Position numbers and translations under genes: made by a program. Below, one piece after another: positions 36,475-44,565 of a DNA stretch of 64,000 nt. Under the pieces are notes generated by a model that saw only the letters and a list, made by a program, of their open reading frames with translations, was not told the DNA's origin and searched no databases. Source of the DNA: Caenibius sp. WL (GTDB taxonomy: Bacteria > Pseudomonadota > Alphaproteobacteria > Sphingomonadales > Sphingomonadaceae); assembly GCF_019803445.1 (NCBI RefSeq), contig NZ_CP081844.1, forward strand, positions 2,120,501 through 2,184,500. Reading direction: 5' to 3'. How positions within the stretch are numbered: the stretch's first letter is position 1; each line of letters starts with the position of its first letter.

Positions 36475-36941
36475 TAGGCCACCTGCTTCGCTTCGAGGAG
36501 GATGATGCGCTGCTCCAATTCTTCGGTCGATTTCACCTGAGCAACGGACTGAATGCAGCCGATGAGCGTCCGTGCCGTCTCGGCATCCACCTTCCCCTCC
36601 GCAACCGCGAGCAGGATTTGATGGGCCTGCTCCGACAGCGGAACGTCGGGGTCCAACTCGAACTGGACGCGCTCGGCCTGCGCCCGGAGTGGCGGCGCGA
36701 TGCGGGCGAGCGCAATGTTCGCGGCCTGCATGTCGCCTTCCAGCGCGGCGTCGATCACCACGCGAGCGATGGCAACGGCATCGTCGGCGAACGTGTTTTG
36801 CAGCTTCTGGCGACGATCCACGATGCCGGGAGGACGGCCTTTCGGGTTGCCACTCTGGCCCTTCTGCCAGCGGCCACCGGGCGGCACGGGCGTAGGCACG
36901 AAGCCTTTCATCCATTCAGGCTGGTCGTTTAGGTCGGTCAT
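36474..36941 (-). CDS. DUF5681 domain protein
   Basis: 155 residues. The N-terminal block GGRWQKGQSGNPKGRPPG (about 22-39) is the DUF5681 signature; the rest is helical with an acidic middle and a C-terminal coiled coil (STEELEQRIILLEAKQ). DUF5681 genes often stand next to terminase genes in phages, but no large terminase is present here. In a phage satellite it could act in DNA recognition for packaging; this is inference. It follows the coiled-coil gene by 27 bp and leads the chain of small overlapping genes. Confidence 0.8.
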   Translation of the reverse strand: MTDLNDQPEWMKGFVPTPVPPGGRWQKGQSGNPKGRPPGIVDRRQKLQNTFADDAVAIARVVIDAALEGDMQAANIALARIAPPLRAQAERVQFELDPDVPLSEQAHQILLAVAEGKVDAETARTLIGCIQSVAQVKSTEELEQRIILLEAKQVA

Positions 36942-36968
36942 CTGACACTTGCTCTCAACAGGTTTCGA

Positions 36969-37679
36969 TCAGGAGCCGAACTTGAGGGCTTTGAGGGCAT
37001 CCTCATTGCCCTGCTCGATGGCCTTCACCTTGTCGCGCCTCATTCCGAGGACCTTCTCCATTTGCGGGAACAGGAGCGGCGCTCGTTCCTCCACGGCCTT
37101 CATTGCCGCGCGGGTCACGGTCAGGCGCTTCACCAGCGCCGGGTTCTGCGACTCGTGGAACTTGCGGACGTAGTAGGCGTGTTCCTCGGGGATGAAGCCG
37201 CTGAGGAAGGGCTGAGCACCGAGCAGAGCTTGCAAGGTGTCGGTGTCCTTGGCGTCGAAAGCCTGCTGCACCATCTTCGACCGGTCGTCACGGCTGAGCG
37301 ACTTGGCGTAAGCTCGCACCTCGCCATTCAGCGTCCCTAGACCCGCCTTCTCCTTGAGCGGCTGGCTCAGTTGCTGATCGTAAGCTGCCACCTGCTTTTT
37401 CAGCGCGGCGTGAACGGCGTCGAACTTCTTGCAAAGGCGCGCCTGTTGCTTGTCGGCCTCCTTGGCGACGAGCAGAACCTTCTGCGCCTCGGTCCACGCC
37501 TCGTTGCGAGCCGCAGCCTCTTTCGCGTCATGCAGCTTGCCGAGTGTGAGGTAAGCATCGCTGAATGCTTCCTCGACCGGAGCTACGAACATCTTCGTGT
37601 CCTCGTCGTACCCCTCAAGCTCCCGGATAGTCGCTTCGTGCAAAGCGGGCGTGACCCGCATGTCAATTTCGGCTGGCAT
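36969..37679 (-). CDS. Coiled-coil element protein, unknown
   Basis: 236 residues, almost entirely helical and charged, with likely coiled coils at about 45-110 (KLHDAKEAAARNEAWTEAQK, KQQARLCKKFDAVHAALKKQ) and again at the C-terminus. No enzyme motif is visible. It is the first gene of the leftward operon that continues into DUF5681 and the small genes, and reads away from the iteron region. The dyad at 37797 lies about 120 bp upstream and could control it. Function unknown. Confidence 0.7.
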   Translation of the reverse strand: MPAEIDMRVTPALHEATIRELEGYDEDTKMFVAPVEEAFSDAYLTLGKLHDAKEAAARNEAWTEAQKVLLVAKEADKQQARLCKKFDAVHAALKKQVAAYDQQLSQPLKEKAGLGTLNGEVRAYAKSLSRDDRSKMVQQAFDAKDTDTLQALLGAQPFLSGFIPEEHAYYVRKFHESQNPALVKRLTVTRAAMKAVEERAPLLFPQMEKVLGMRRDKVKAIEQGNEDALKALKFGS

Positions 37680-37796
37680 GTTACCCCTGCTTTCGGATGA
37701 AAAGTTGTGATGGGCTTACAGCGTGGGACAAGCCGCAATAGGTCCGCAAGGAAAACAGTTTTGGAACAAGTAGTTCTGCTTCTTGGAGCAGGTCGA

Positions 37797-37823
37797 GAAC
37801 AGCAAACTATGTATTTGCTGTTC
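37797..37823. promoter_or_regulatory. 10-bp inverted repeat upstream of the coiled-coil gene
   Basis: GAACAGCAAA (37797-37806) and its complement TTTGCTGTTC (37814-37823) flank a seven-base spacer; outside, GTCG and CGAC extend it with a small bulge. It may be an operator or transcript hairpin in the leader of the coiled-coil operon. Confidence 0.5.
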
Positions 37824-37844
37824 GACTTGTGGGGCATGACCACG

Positions 37845-38208
37845 TGCCGGAATCGTAGCGGATCGTAGCGGCGAGTTAGCAGCCGCTTGCGACAATCGTA
37901 GCGGCACGAAACAACACAAATACAAGGGGTTGCCGGAATCGTAGCGAAAATAGCCGTAGCCGCCGGGGGCTATGCGCGAAAAGCGCAAAAAGTAGCGTGG
38001 CGAGGCAGGGGTTCTAAGAGAGTAGTATTGTATGTTTATGAGCTAGTTACGCACCGACTTTACAGGCGTTTACTGGCGCAGGTGTGGTTATCTCCGGCGA
38101 GGCCGCTATTTTCGCTACGATTCCTGAAAGCGGCCCGCAACCCCTTCGCGCGCTTGGCTTTGCACCGTAGCGACCCTGCCGCTACGGTGTCGCTACGATC
38201 GCTACGAT
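37845..38208. repeat. Iteron-like repeats in two opposed blocks; candidate replication origin
   Basis: The gene-free stretch 37680-38236 holds seven exact copies of the 9-mer ATCGTAGCG. Four are direct (37852, 37862, 37895, 37938) and three inverted (38113, 38191, 38200). Copies one and four lie in a 16-bp repeat TGCCGGAATCGTAGCG (37845 and 37931). A 10-bp hairpin of the variant CACCGTAGCG (38163-38172 with 38180-38189) sits in the right block. Between the blocks is an AT-rich stretch (38014-38050). The layout, next to a helicase/primase-type gene, resembles an iteron origin with an unwinding region; function is inferred. Confidence 0.7.
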
Positions 38209-38236
38209 TGCGGCGCATACGCCCGCGGGCGCGTGG

Positions 38237-39760
38237 TTAACTCCACTCCGCAATCACCTGCGGCGCGACCATGACATAGCGCTTCTTGGTGCCGGTCGGC
38301 TGGACGATGCGGATGCGCCCGTGATCTTCAAGCAGTTCCACGGCGGCGTCCAATTTCTGGCGGACGCGAAGTGCGTTCGGCCCCTTCTGGCGCACCATGT
38401 TGACAGTGATGTCCGTCCCCTTGTCTTTGCGGAACTGGGCCACCAGCCATTGCTCCAGCATCTCGGCGTTTCTGACCTCCTCGGTAAGGTCGGTGACACG
38501 ACCGAAGCGCACAGCCTCATCGAGATACCACCGAAGGACGGCGCAGGCGTTCGCCATCGTCTCGCGGCTGATTGCCATGTCGATGCCACCTTCGAAGGCG
38601 TGGAAGCAACATGCCAGCCGCGCCGCGTTCTCCGCCGCCTTGCTCGCCACGTCGCGGATGCGGGAGTAAATGTCGTCGCCGCCCATCTGCTCCTCGACCT
38701 CGTCGTGGAACCGATACCAGCACTCATGCGCCTGCGGGGTCAGCGGGTAGTAGAACGACACCAGCCTGTCGAACTCGTCAAACTGTGCGGGCTTGTCGAG
38801 CAGTTCCGTCACGCGCGCATGGAAGGCGCGCAGAGCGGGCATGTCTGACGGCGGCGGCGCATAGTAGCGGCTCCCCTGCGTCGTCTCGGGCTGGCAGAAA
38901 AGGAAGCGGGCGAAATACCCGATGCCCCGCGCAAGCCCTCCGGTCCTCTGAAGGAAGTTCTGCAAGACGGCAGGTTGCACCTGAAGCCCCATCGTCACCC
39001 GCACGTCCTCGATGCGAATGCGCTCGCGCGTGATGCGGTCTTGGTCCAACGGCCCGCCGTCCCACATCAGGTTGGCTTGAGCTAGGTTCCGCTGCACGCT
39101 GTCCGCGCCCATGCTGTGGGAACCGAAGATGACCCCCGACTCGGCGCTGATGACTGCCGCGACGGGGTAGTTCTGCATGGCGATGGCAAGCGCCTCGGGC
39201 GTGTCGTCACCACGAAGCATCCGAGGGATGCGTGGTGGCTGCGGCTTCTGAAGTTCGTGCCTCACCCGAGGGTCAAATTCGGTTCCGAGGTGGTTGTTGT
39301 GCATCCCTTGCCGGACCCGTTCATCAACGGCTTTGCCTTCCTGCTCCCAGTCCTCAAGCGCCGCGTCGTATTGCGCCTTCTGCTCTTTCGCCTCCCGCGT
39401 CTGCTTGGCCTCCCATTCGTGCAGCGGTGCCATGAACAGCTTGTCCACGGTGGACTTGCGCTCACCGGACTCAGCGACGGTCAGGAAATAGAGCGAGGCC
39501 GGACCTCGAAGGGCAGCGTCCCGCTGGACGCTGAACCGCGTTTGGACCGCTGCTGACACGACGGACAGCGCGCACGCGGCGACCATGGCGACCGGGGCCT
39601 TCACGTATCCCGCCACCTCTTCCACCGCGTCAGCAATGACCGCTGGCAGACTGTGGACCGGGTATTCCTCCGCTCGCTCGTACCGACGCAGCGGTTGAGG
39701 ATTCCAGCCGACCCCTGTCATCAGAAAGTTGTCAATCGCAGCCGGGTTGAGATCAGCCAT
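38237..39760 (-). CDS. DUF3987-family helicase/primase-like replication protein
   Basis: 507 residues. The DUF3987 pattern is clear: an N-terminal block YPVHSLPAVIADAVEEVAGY, the P-loop-like AESGERKST, a coiled insert (EWEAKQTREAKEQKAQYD), the Walker-B-region block AAVISAESGVIFG, and the GIGYFARFLFCQPET segment. A winged-helix end (about 430-507) may bind DNA. DUF3987 proteins are found in phages and islands as replicative helicase- or primase-associated ATPases. Its stop is only 28 bp from the last iteron, as expected for an initiator next to its origin. It overlaps the upstream small gene by eight bases. Confidence 0.82.
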   Translation of the reverse strand: MADLNPAAIDNFLMTGVGWNPQPLRRYERAEEYPVHSLPAVIADAVEEVAGYVKAPVAMVAACALSVVSAAVQTRFSVQRDAALRGPASLYFLTVAESGERKSTVDKLFMAPLHEWEAKQTREAKEQKAQYDAALEDWEQEGKAVDERVRQGMHNNHLGTEFDPRVRHELQKPQPPRIPRMLRGDDTPEALAIAMQNYPVAAVISAESGVIFGSHSMGADSVQRNLAQANLMWDGGPLDQDRITRERIRIEDVRVTMGLQVQPAVLQNFLQRTGGLARGIGYFARFLFCQPETTQGSRYYAPPPSDMPALRAFHARVTELLDKPAQFDEFDRLVSFYYPLTPQAHECWYRFHDEVEEQMGGDDIYSRIRDVASKAAENAARLACCFHAFEGGIDMAISRETMANACAVLRWYLDEAVRFGRVTDLTEEVRNAEMLEQWLVAQFRKDKGTDITVNMVRQKGPNALRVRQKLDAAVELLEDHGRIRIVQPTGTKKRYVMVAPQVIAEWS

Positions 39761-39944
39761 GCCGCACCTCCGAGCTATCGAGGTGCAGTTCGTCGCTGCC
39801 GTTATCGGCGGCCTCTGCTACGGTTGCCATGTTGTGATGATCCTTCGAGGCGGCGGGGTTGCTGGACCCTGCCGCTTTTTCGTCTGTGGGCTTTTGATGG
39901 GCTTGCCGATGAACGCGGGCGCGCGAAAAGCTCCGTGCCTTCAT
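39753..39944 (-). CDS. Very small polar element protein, unknown
   Basis: 63 residues, basic at the N-terminus (MKARSFSRARVHRQAHQK) and acidic at the C-terminus, without obvious fold. Support comes from position only: the ATG overlaps the AlpA-type gene stop by four bases, and its end overlaps the DUF3987 start by eight. It may serve mainly to couple translation. Function unknown. Confidence 0.4.
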   Translation of the reverse strand: MKARSFSRARVHRQAHQKPTDEKAAGSSNPAASKDHHNMATVAEAADNGSDELHLDSSEVRHG

Positions 39945-40207
39945 GCAGATGCGTCCGACGACGAACGGTTATGCTGTTTGATGGAGGCGAGCGCCGCCGT
40001 GTAAGCGCTGGTGCTGGCGTACAACCGCTGTTCCAGCCACGCGGTGACTTCTGAAGGCCGATAACGAACCGGCGCTTGCGGCGCGGTGCCCAGCTTGAGG
40101 AACGCGGGGCCGTGCCCCTTCGTGCGCCAGATTTCGAGGGTGTTGGTCTTGATGCCGAGCAGCGCCGCCGTTTCGGCGCTCGTCAGCAGGTCATCTTGTT
40201 CGGACAT
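39941..40207 (-). CDS. AlpA/excisionase-type helix-turn-helix protein
   Basis: 88 residues from ATG 40207 (MSEQDDLLTSAETAALLGI). The MerR-like/AlpA winged-helix pattern is evident: LTSAETAALLGIKTNTLEIW, GPAFLKLG, VRYRPSEVTAWLEQRL. Such proteins in P4-like and satellite elements act as excisionase or as activator of the integrase and replication genes. It lies between the integrase region and DUF3987, a standard place. The longer frame from 40243 adds residues with no similarity. Confidence 0.82.
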   Translation of the reverse strand: MSEQDDLLTSAETAALLGIKTNTLEIWRTKGHGPAFLKLGTAPQAPVRYRPSEVTAWLEQRLYASTSAYTAALASIKQHNRSSSDASA

Positions 40208-40396
40208 ATGGCAGTCCTGCGGATGGGTTGCCAACGGCTGCATTCCGCAACCGTCGCCGCCGCATCCGCCATCGGACTGCTACTTATCGCTCCACCCGAC
40301 CGACTACTGTCGGCACCGCATCACGCTCGGATAAAGCAGGCTGGGCATAGCTTTACAGAGACCAGCTAAGTCGAGCAAACGCGATTTGCACATGGA

Positions 40397-40693
40397 TTAA
40401 CCTTGCCGCTTCGCAGCCGCCCGCCGTTTGGGCTGGGCGCTGCTCACAGGTGCGGTGGCGGGCAGTGCCCACGGCGGCACCGTCATACCCGGCACCGGCT
40501 TGCATTCCAGCTTCCCGACGTCACAGAGTTGCTTCGCTTTGCAGAGCAGCGCCGCTTCCACGATTTTCATCACAAATTCGATGGACATGTAATTGTCAGC
40601 GCAATGCGTGACCGTCTCGGAAGCGTCAGTGAGGCAATCGACGATCTGATCGAGGTTGAGAACGTCGTCGGCTTTAAGGTCGATGGCTTGCAT
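40397..40693 (-). CDS. Small element protein, unknown
   Basis: 98 residues from ATG 40693 (MQAIDLKADDVLNLDQIV), preceded by a GGAG ribosome site; an upstream ATG at 40732 is less likely. The N-terminal 65 residues are helical with four cysteines (DCLTDASETVTHC ... LLCKAKQLC), the C-terminus is Pro/Ala/Lys-rich and basic. No family recognised. It stands alone, 189 bp upstream of the AlpA-type gene. Confidence 0.55.
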   Translation of the reverse strand: MQAIDLKADDVLNLDQIVDCLTDASETVTHCADNYMSIEFVMKIVEAALLCKAKQLCDVGKLECKPVPGMTVPPWALPATAPVSSAQPKRRAAAKRQG

Positions 40694-40908
40694 GATGGAA
40701 CTCCGTTGAGTGCCCATCCGCGGACGCGCCAAGACGGATGAGCGTGGTGAACACGATCATCTGCCTGCCCATGCAGCCCAGATTATAAGGAAGTGCGGCC
40801 CGGCCCATGCCCCGGCGCGCATGACGTGAATAGCTCGCTGGCGGTGCGCTGTCCAGAGCAACGCTCGCGCTGGGCCGCTACGGGGCGGCGTGGGGCGCGA
40901 AACGCATA

Positions 40909-40957
40909 CCGCCGCCACTACCCCGGCACCCGCGCGGGCCGGGGCTGTACGCGGCGG
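40909..40957 (-). terminator. Nested GC-rich hairpin right after the integrase stop
   Basis: A 7-bp outer stem (40909-40915 with 40951-40957) encloses a 7-bp inner stem (40921-40927 with 40938-40944). It abuts the integrase stop codon. No T-run follows, so termination is plausible but not certain. Confidence 0.45.
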
Positions 40958-42235
40958 CTACGCGGCCTGCGGCAGCCGCTCCACGTTCGCGCTCGCAGCG
41001 ATGAGCGCCTGCTGGTCGAGCCAATCGCCAATCTGCTGCGCTTCGGGGGCCAGCCATTGGAGGTTCGTCGTGTCGAAGTAGTGCTCGGCGGTCACGTCGC
41101 GGGTGATGTGGTTCGTGAGAAGGTCGGTACGGAACTTCTCGATGCGGCAGGAGCGCAGGGCGATATTCGTGAACGTGCGGCGGGCGTCGTGCGGCGTGAT
41201 GTGGTTCCCGGCCACACCGCTCACTTTCTTCATGATGTCGCGCGGGTCAACGATGTGACCGGCCTTGCCCCATGACGGAAACACATACGGGTTGCCCTCG
41301 ACCTTCGGGCGGCCCTTGAGCAGTTCGACCGCCTGCGTCGAAAGCGGCATCGAGACGGGGTTGTTGTTCTTCGGGTTCGGCAGGTGGAAATAGGCATCGT
41401 CCAGATGCACCTGATCCCACCTGAGACCCGAAGCCTCCCCGATCCGCAGGCCGGTCAGGAGCAGGAACCGCACGAGGTCGATGCTCGACATGGTGTCGCG
41501 GTTGTAGCTCGCCGCCCGCCACTCGCGCAGCGCGAGCCAGACCGCGCCAACCTTGTGGTCCAGGATGCGCGTGGTCCGGGCCTTCAACCTCACCCGGTCG
41601 TCCTTGAGCGAATCCACCGGGCTACGGTCGCAGAGCGGCGAACCATCGGCGCGCCGATATTGGCGACCGGCGTATGCGAGCAGCGCACCTAGGACGGAGA
41701 ACGCCTGATTGGCTTGGCCGGGCGCGCCCTTCTTGCCGCGCAACCCCTTTGTCAGCATCTCGCGATAGCGCTTCTTGCACATCTCCTCCGTGATGCTGGC
41801 GATTGGCTTGCTTGACCACGCCTCGAACGTGGTCGTCACATGCCTGCGGATGGTGGCGGCGCTGCTCTCCTTGAGCTTTCCGGGGCGGGCAACGTAGGCA
41901 TCGCAGACCTGTTGCAACGTGACCTTGGCAACCTCGTCCGCCTTCTTGACCTGCCGAGGATCGACGCCCAAGCGCATCGAGCGCAGATGCTCACGCGCAA
42001 CGTCGCGGGCCTGATCGACAGTGAAGACGCCGTAAGCGCCAATGGTGATGCGGGCGGCTGGCGCGGTCGTGCCCTCAACTCGCCCCTGCACGATGAAGGT
42101 GAGCTTGCCGGTCGGCGTCACCCTCACCCCGTAACCCTTCACCTCCGTATCCCAGTGGAAGGCGTCCTTGGCCTCCGGCTTGATCCGATCGACATACCCT
42201 TTGGTCAGTTTCGCCCTGTTCGGCTGGCTGTTCAT
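40958..42235 (-). CDS. int: Tyrosine-recombinase integrase of the element
   Basis: 425 residues from ATG 42235, chosen because GGAGG stands seven bases upstream; ATG 42247 has no such site. The N-terminus (VDRIKPEAKDAFHWDTEVKGYGVRVTPTG) is the arm-binding domain of P4/phage-island integrases, then a core-binding helical domain, and the catalytic domain with Arg in LLTGLRIGEASGLRW, HxxR in TPHDARRTF, and the end LLTNHITRDVTAEHYFD with the nucleophilic tyrosine. The gene lies 149 bp from the right att core and reads away from it, the standard place for an integrase acting at that site. It would recombine the CTTGAAA cores. Confidence 0.95.
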   Translation of the reverse strand: MNSQPNRAKLTKGYVDRIKPEAKDAFHWDTEVKGYGVRVTPTGKLTFIVQGRVEGTTAPAARITIGAYGVFTVDQARDVAREHLRSMRLGVDPRQVKKADEVAKVTLQQVCDAYVARPGKLKESSAATIRRHVTTTFEAWSSKPIASITEEMCKKRYREMLTKGLRGKKGAPGQANQAFSVLGALLAYAGRQYRRADGSPLCDRSPVDSLKDDRVRLKARTTRILDHKVGAVWLALREWRAASYNRDTMSSIDLVRFLLLTGLRIGEASGLRWDQVHLDDAYFHLPNPKNNNPVSMPLSTQAVELLKGRPKVEGNPYVFPSWGKAGHIVDPRDIMKKVSGVAGNHITPHDARRTFTNIALRSCRIEKFRTDLLTNHITRDVTAEHYFDTTNLQWLAPEAQQIGDWLDQQALIAASANVERLPQAA

Positions 42236-42244
42236 TTTGGCCTC

Positions 42245-42265
42245 CATAAGCAGCTCATAAGCAGC
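42245..42265 (+). repeat. Direct repeat CATAAGCAGC x2, possible integrase arm sites at the right end
   Basis: CATAAGCAGC occurs at 42245-42254 and again, exactly one helical turn later, at 42256-42265. The overlap includes GCTCATAAGC (42253-42262), which also occurs near the left end at 33665. The copies lie just upstream of the integrase start. Confidence 0.45.
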
Positions 42266-42383
42266 AGCGGTAAAGCTGCGGCGACCTGCCTACGGCTTAT
42301 CGCGGGGGCCAAGCAACTGATTTCGCTCGATAATCTGGCTATTCCAAGCTGCGTAAAGCTACGCTAAGTTCGTTCCCAACAAA

Positions 42384-42390
42384 CTTGAAA
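42384..42390 (+). other. attR core of the integrative element (CTTGAAA)
   Basis: Second copy of the anticodon-loop heptamer. To its left is element DNA (CCCAACAAA), to its right the remainder of the host tRNA-Ser. Confidence 0.88.
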
Positions 42391-42441
42391 ACCGGCGTGG
42401 GTGCAAGCTCACCGTGGGTTCGAATCCCACCCTGTCCGCCA
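42384..42441 (+). pseudogene. 3' half of the interrupted tRNA-Ser(UGA) gene
   Basis: Begins with the loop CTTGAAA and continues with anticodon-stem strand ACCGG, a class II variable arm (GTGGG/CTCAC), T-arm GTGGG-TTCGAAT-CCCAC, acceptor strand CCTGTCC, G and CCA. It complements the fragment at 33521-33559 to a full tRNA-Ser. The element separates the halves by 8.8 kb, so no functional tRNA can be made from it. Confidence 0.92.
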
Positions 42442-42573
42442 GTCGACCGTGCCAGCCCGTAGCAGGGCATGCCAAATCCCCGCAAAATTCCATCTTATTG
42501 TCACATATGGACAGGCATGGCGTGCCACGTCGTGCCATCCAGGTCCCCACCCCTCAGGGTACATTTGGGGGGT

Positions 42574-42636
42574 ATGGCGATGCTCAGCGATCTGAAGGCG
42601 GGCATGGCGTTAATAACCTCTGGCCAAATGGGCTGA
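42574..42636 (+). pseudogene. Possible N-terminal remnant of a second, P4-type integrase
   Basis: A 20-codon frame starts MAMLSDLKAG and then ends after unrelated residues. The opening resembles the start of DUF4102-type integrases (M-x-LSDLKA form), and integrases of that group normally begin within about 150 bp of the tRNA 3' end, as here. Nothing else of such a gene follows. Resemblance is from memory and short; low confidence. The rest of 42442-42681 holds no gene. Confidence 0.25.
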
Positions 42637-42681
42637 TTTTACAATACCTACCGCTCACCATCCCTGATCAAAGGACGCATA

Positions 42682-43398
42682 ATGATGAGATCGAAACTGA
42701 AACCCGCCTTGCTCTGCATGACCGCTACGCTCACTCTCGGTCTCGCTGCCTGTGGCGGCAATGACGATGGTTCCGGTACGGCAGCCGAAACTTCGGCGGC
42801 GGGCGCGGCCGGTGCCAAGAAGGACGCCAAGCCCGCTGCTGCTGCGCCGACGCTGGCGGAAGGACCGGACGTGTGTTTCCGCGCGATCGCCAAGCATCTG
42901 GGCGCGGATACGAAAGTTTCCGAAATCACATCGTTCTTCAGCGTCGGTAGCGCGATCGACAGCAGCGATAGCAAACCCGAGGGCGAAATGACCACCTGCA
43001 CGGTCGAATACCAGAATCCGGACGACCCACGGAAGTTGCTGAACACCCGGCTGAATATCAGCACCGGCCAGTTCGATGCCCCGCGCCCGGTTGAAATCAC
43101 GGTATCGGGCGGCAACGCGGCCGAGTTCAATCTTGAAGACTACCTTATCCCGCTGTCGAAGATCGATGCCGCGGCGCTGACTTCGGTAATGGATGCGCAG
43201 AAAGCCAAGCTGGGCGAAGTGTACAGCCGCTATGCATGGTCGGGCGTCCGGCTGTCCGCTCCCGGTCCTTTCAGCAATACCCACACGCTGCGCCTCGACG
43301 TTACCGGCCGCCTGGCATCGAACGATATCAAGGAGGACGGTTACGCGTCGATCACCACCGATGGAAAGACGATCACGACCAATCACCTGATGCCGTGA
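42682..43398 (+). CDS. Lipoprotein, unknown function
   Basis: 238 residues with signal peptide and lipobox TLGLAACGG (Cys at about residue 25), then a low-complexity Ala/Gly/Lys/Thr stretch (30-55) and a globular domain with no motif I can name. AAAGGA lies upstream of ATG 42682. It is the first intact protein gene right of the element. Codon use is like the chromosomal genes. Probably a periplasm-facing lipoprotein; role unknown. Confidence 0.7.
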   Translation: MMRSKLKPALLCMTATLTLGLAACGGNDDGSGTAAETSAAGAAGAKKDAKPAAAAPTLAEGPDVCFRAIAKHLGADTKVSEITSFFSVGSAIDSSDSKPEGEMTTCTVEYQNPDDPRKLLNTRLNISTGQFDAPRPVEITVSGGNAAEFNLEDYLIPLSKIDAAALTSVMDAQKAKLGEVYSRYAWSGVRLSAPGPFSNTHTLRLDVTGRLASNDIKEDGYASITTDGKTITTNHLMP

Positions 43399-43500
43399 TT
43401 GTCGCTGCGCATCGCGGCCAGACCGGTCGCGATGCGCGACACGCTGCGGTTCTCTGGTTCAGTCGGCGAACTTGCGATACATAGGGCGGGGAAGGTGTGC

Positions 43501-44538
43501 ATGTTTCCGGATCGCGACACACTCATCCATGCGCTCTATGCCAGTGCGGTGGAAATCCCCGCGTGGGTCAGCTTCGCCCGCCGCGCGTGCGAGATATTGC
43601 GGTGCGATCAGGCCGCAGTGATGATCGCGCCGGATGAGGAAGCGCCGGTCGGTTCCTTTGCCAACGATCGGGCGATTGCCGTGATCAATGCGCTGGCGGC
43701 GGACAATGTGGGCTCTGCTCGTGATCGCTCTCCTCTTATGCTCACCACCGAAGATGGTGCGGCACTGATCCTTTCGGTGTCGGGGCTGCGCCAGTCGGGC
43801 GGCCTCATCGTTCTTTGGCGGGAGGGCAAGGTGGCCCGGTTCGAACCCGAAACGGCGGCCTTTTTAGAAAGCCTGGCCGAAGCGTTGCGCGGTGCTCTCG
43901 CGATCTTCTACACTCATGTCGATCATGTCCGGCAGCGTGCGCTGCATGACGTTGCGCTCGAAACCAGCCGGATTGGCGTCGCGCTTGTGAGCGTGGATGG
44001 CAGTCTTCTGATCGCCAATGCCATCACACAGCAGTTTCTGGACAAGAAGGACGGGTTGTTGCTGGTCCACAACAAGCTTCGGGCCGAGAACGCCGCCGAA
44101 ACGCAGGCCTTGCTCGACGAAATCCGGCGTTGTGCGCTGAACCAGAAGCCGGAAACGAACACCGGCGACTATCGCCCGCTGGCTTTCACCCGGCGAGGGC
44201 AGGATCTGCCGTTGACTGCGGTGGTGCGCCCGGGCCCGGGATATTCCCCCCTGCCCCGGCCCTTGCAGCGCACGGCCATTCTCGTCCTGCGCGATCCGGC
44301 CCAGCAAGCCCCGTGGCCGGCCGAAGCCCTGGCGCGCCTGTTCGGGTTAAGCCCCGCGGAAGCCAACCTTGCCAGCGAACTGGCGAAGGGGGCGAGTATC
44401 GACGATGCATCGGCAACGCTGGGCATCAGCCGCAACACCGCGCGCACCCAGTTGAAAAGCATTTTCCTGAAAACCGGGATCAACCGGCAGAGCGACCTGA
44501 TCCGTGTCCTGCTGAATTCGGGGGCGTCTTCAACCTAG
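43501..44538 (+). CDS. LuxR-type helix-turn-helix transcriptional regulator
   Basis: 345 residues from ATG 43501 (MFPDRDTLIHAL), preceded by GGGAAGG; a TTG at 43399 would abut the lipoprotein stop but adds a non-homologous leader. The C-terminal 65 residues are a LuxR/GerE helix-turn-helix (LFGLSPAEANLASELAKG, LGISRNTARTQLKSIFLK). The long N-terminal part (sensor, about 1-270) resembles a weakly conserved GAF/PAS-like region. The ligand and targets are unknown. It ends 27 bp before the convergent yqgE. Confidence 0.82.
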   Translation: MFPDRDTLIHALYASAVEIPAWVSFARRACEILRCDQAAVMIAPDEEAPVGSFANDRAIAVINALAADNVGSARDRSPLMLTTEDGAALILSVSGLRQSGGLIVLWREGKVARFEPETAAFLESLAEALRGALAIFYTHVDHVRQRALHDVALETSRIGVALVSVDGSLLIANAITQQFLDKKDGLLLVHNKLRAENAAETQALLDEIRRCALNQKPETNTGDYRPLAFTRRGQDLPLTAVVRPGPGYSPLPRPLQRTAILVLRDPAQQAPWPAEALARLFGLSPAEANLASELAKGASIDDASATLGISRNTARTQLKSIFLKTGINRQSDLIRVLLNSGASST

Positions 44539-44565
44539 CGGGGCCGCCGCACCCGGTGCCCACTG

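Noticed and set aside
37845-38208. CRISPR array
   Set aside because: The repeat is only nine bases, its spacing is irregular, the two blocks are in opposite directions, and no cas genes are near. No CRISPR array was seen anywhere in the window.
43399-43500. Upstream TTG start of the LuxR-type regulator
   Set aside because: It would abut the lipoprotein stop, but the extra 34 residues look random, whereas ATG 43501 has a good ribosome site.
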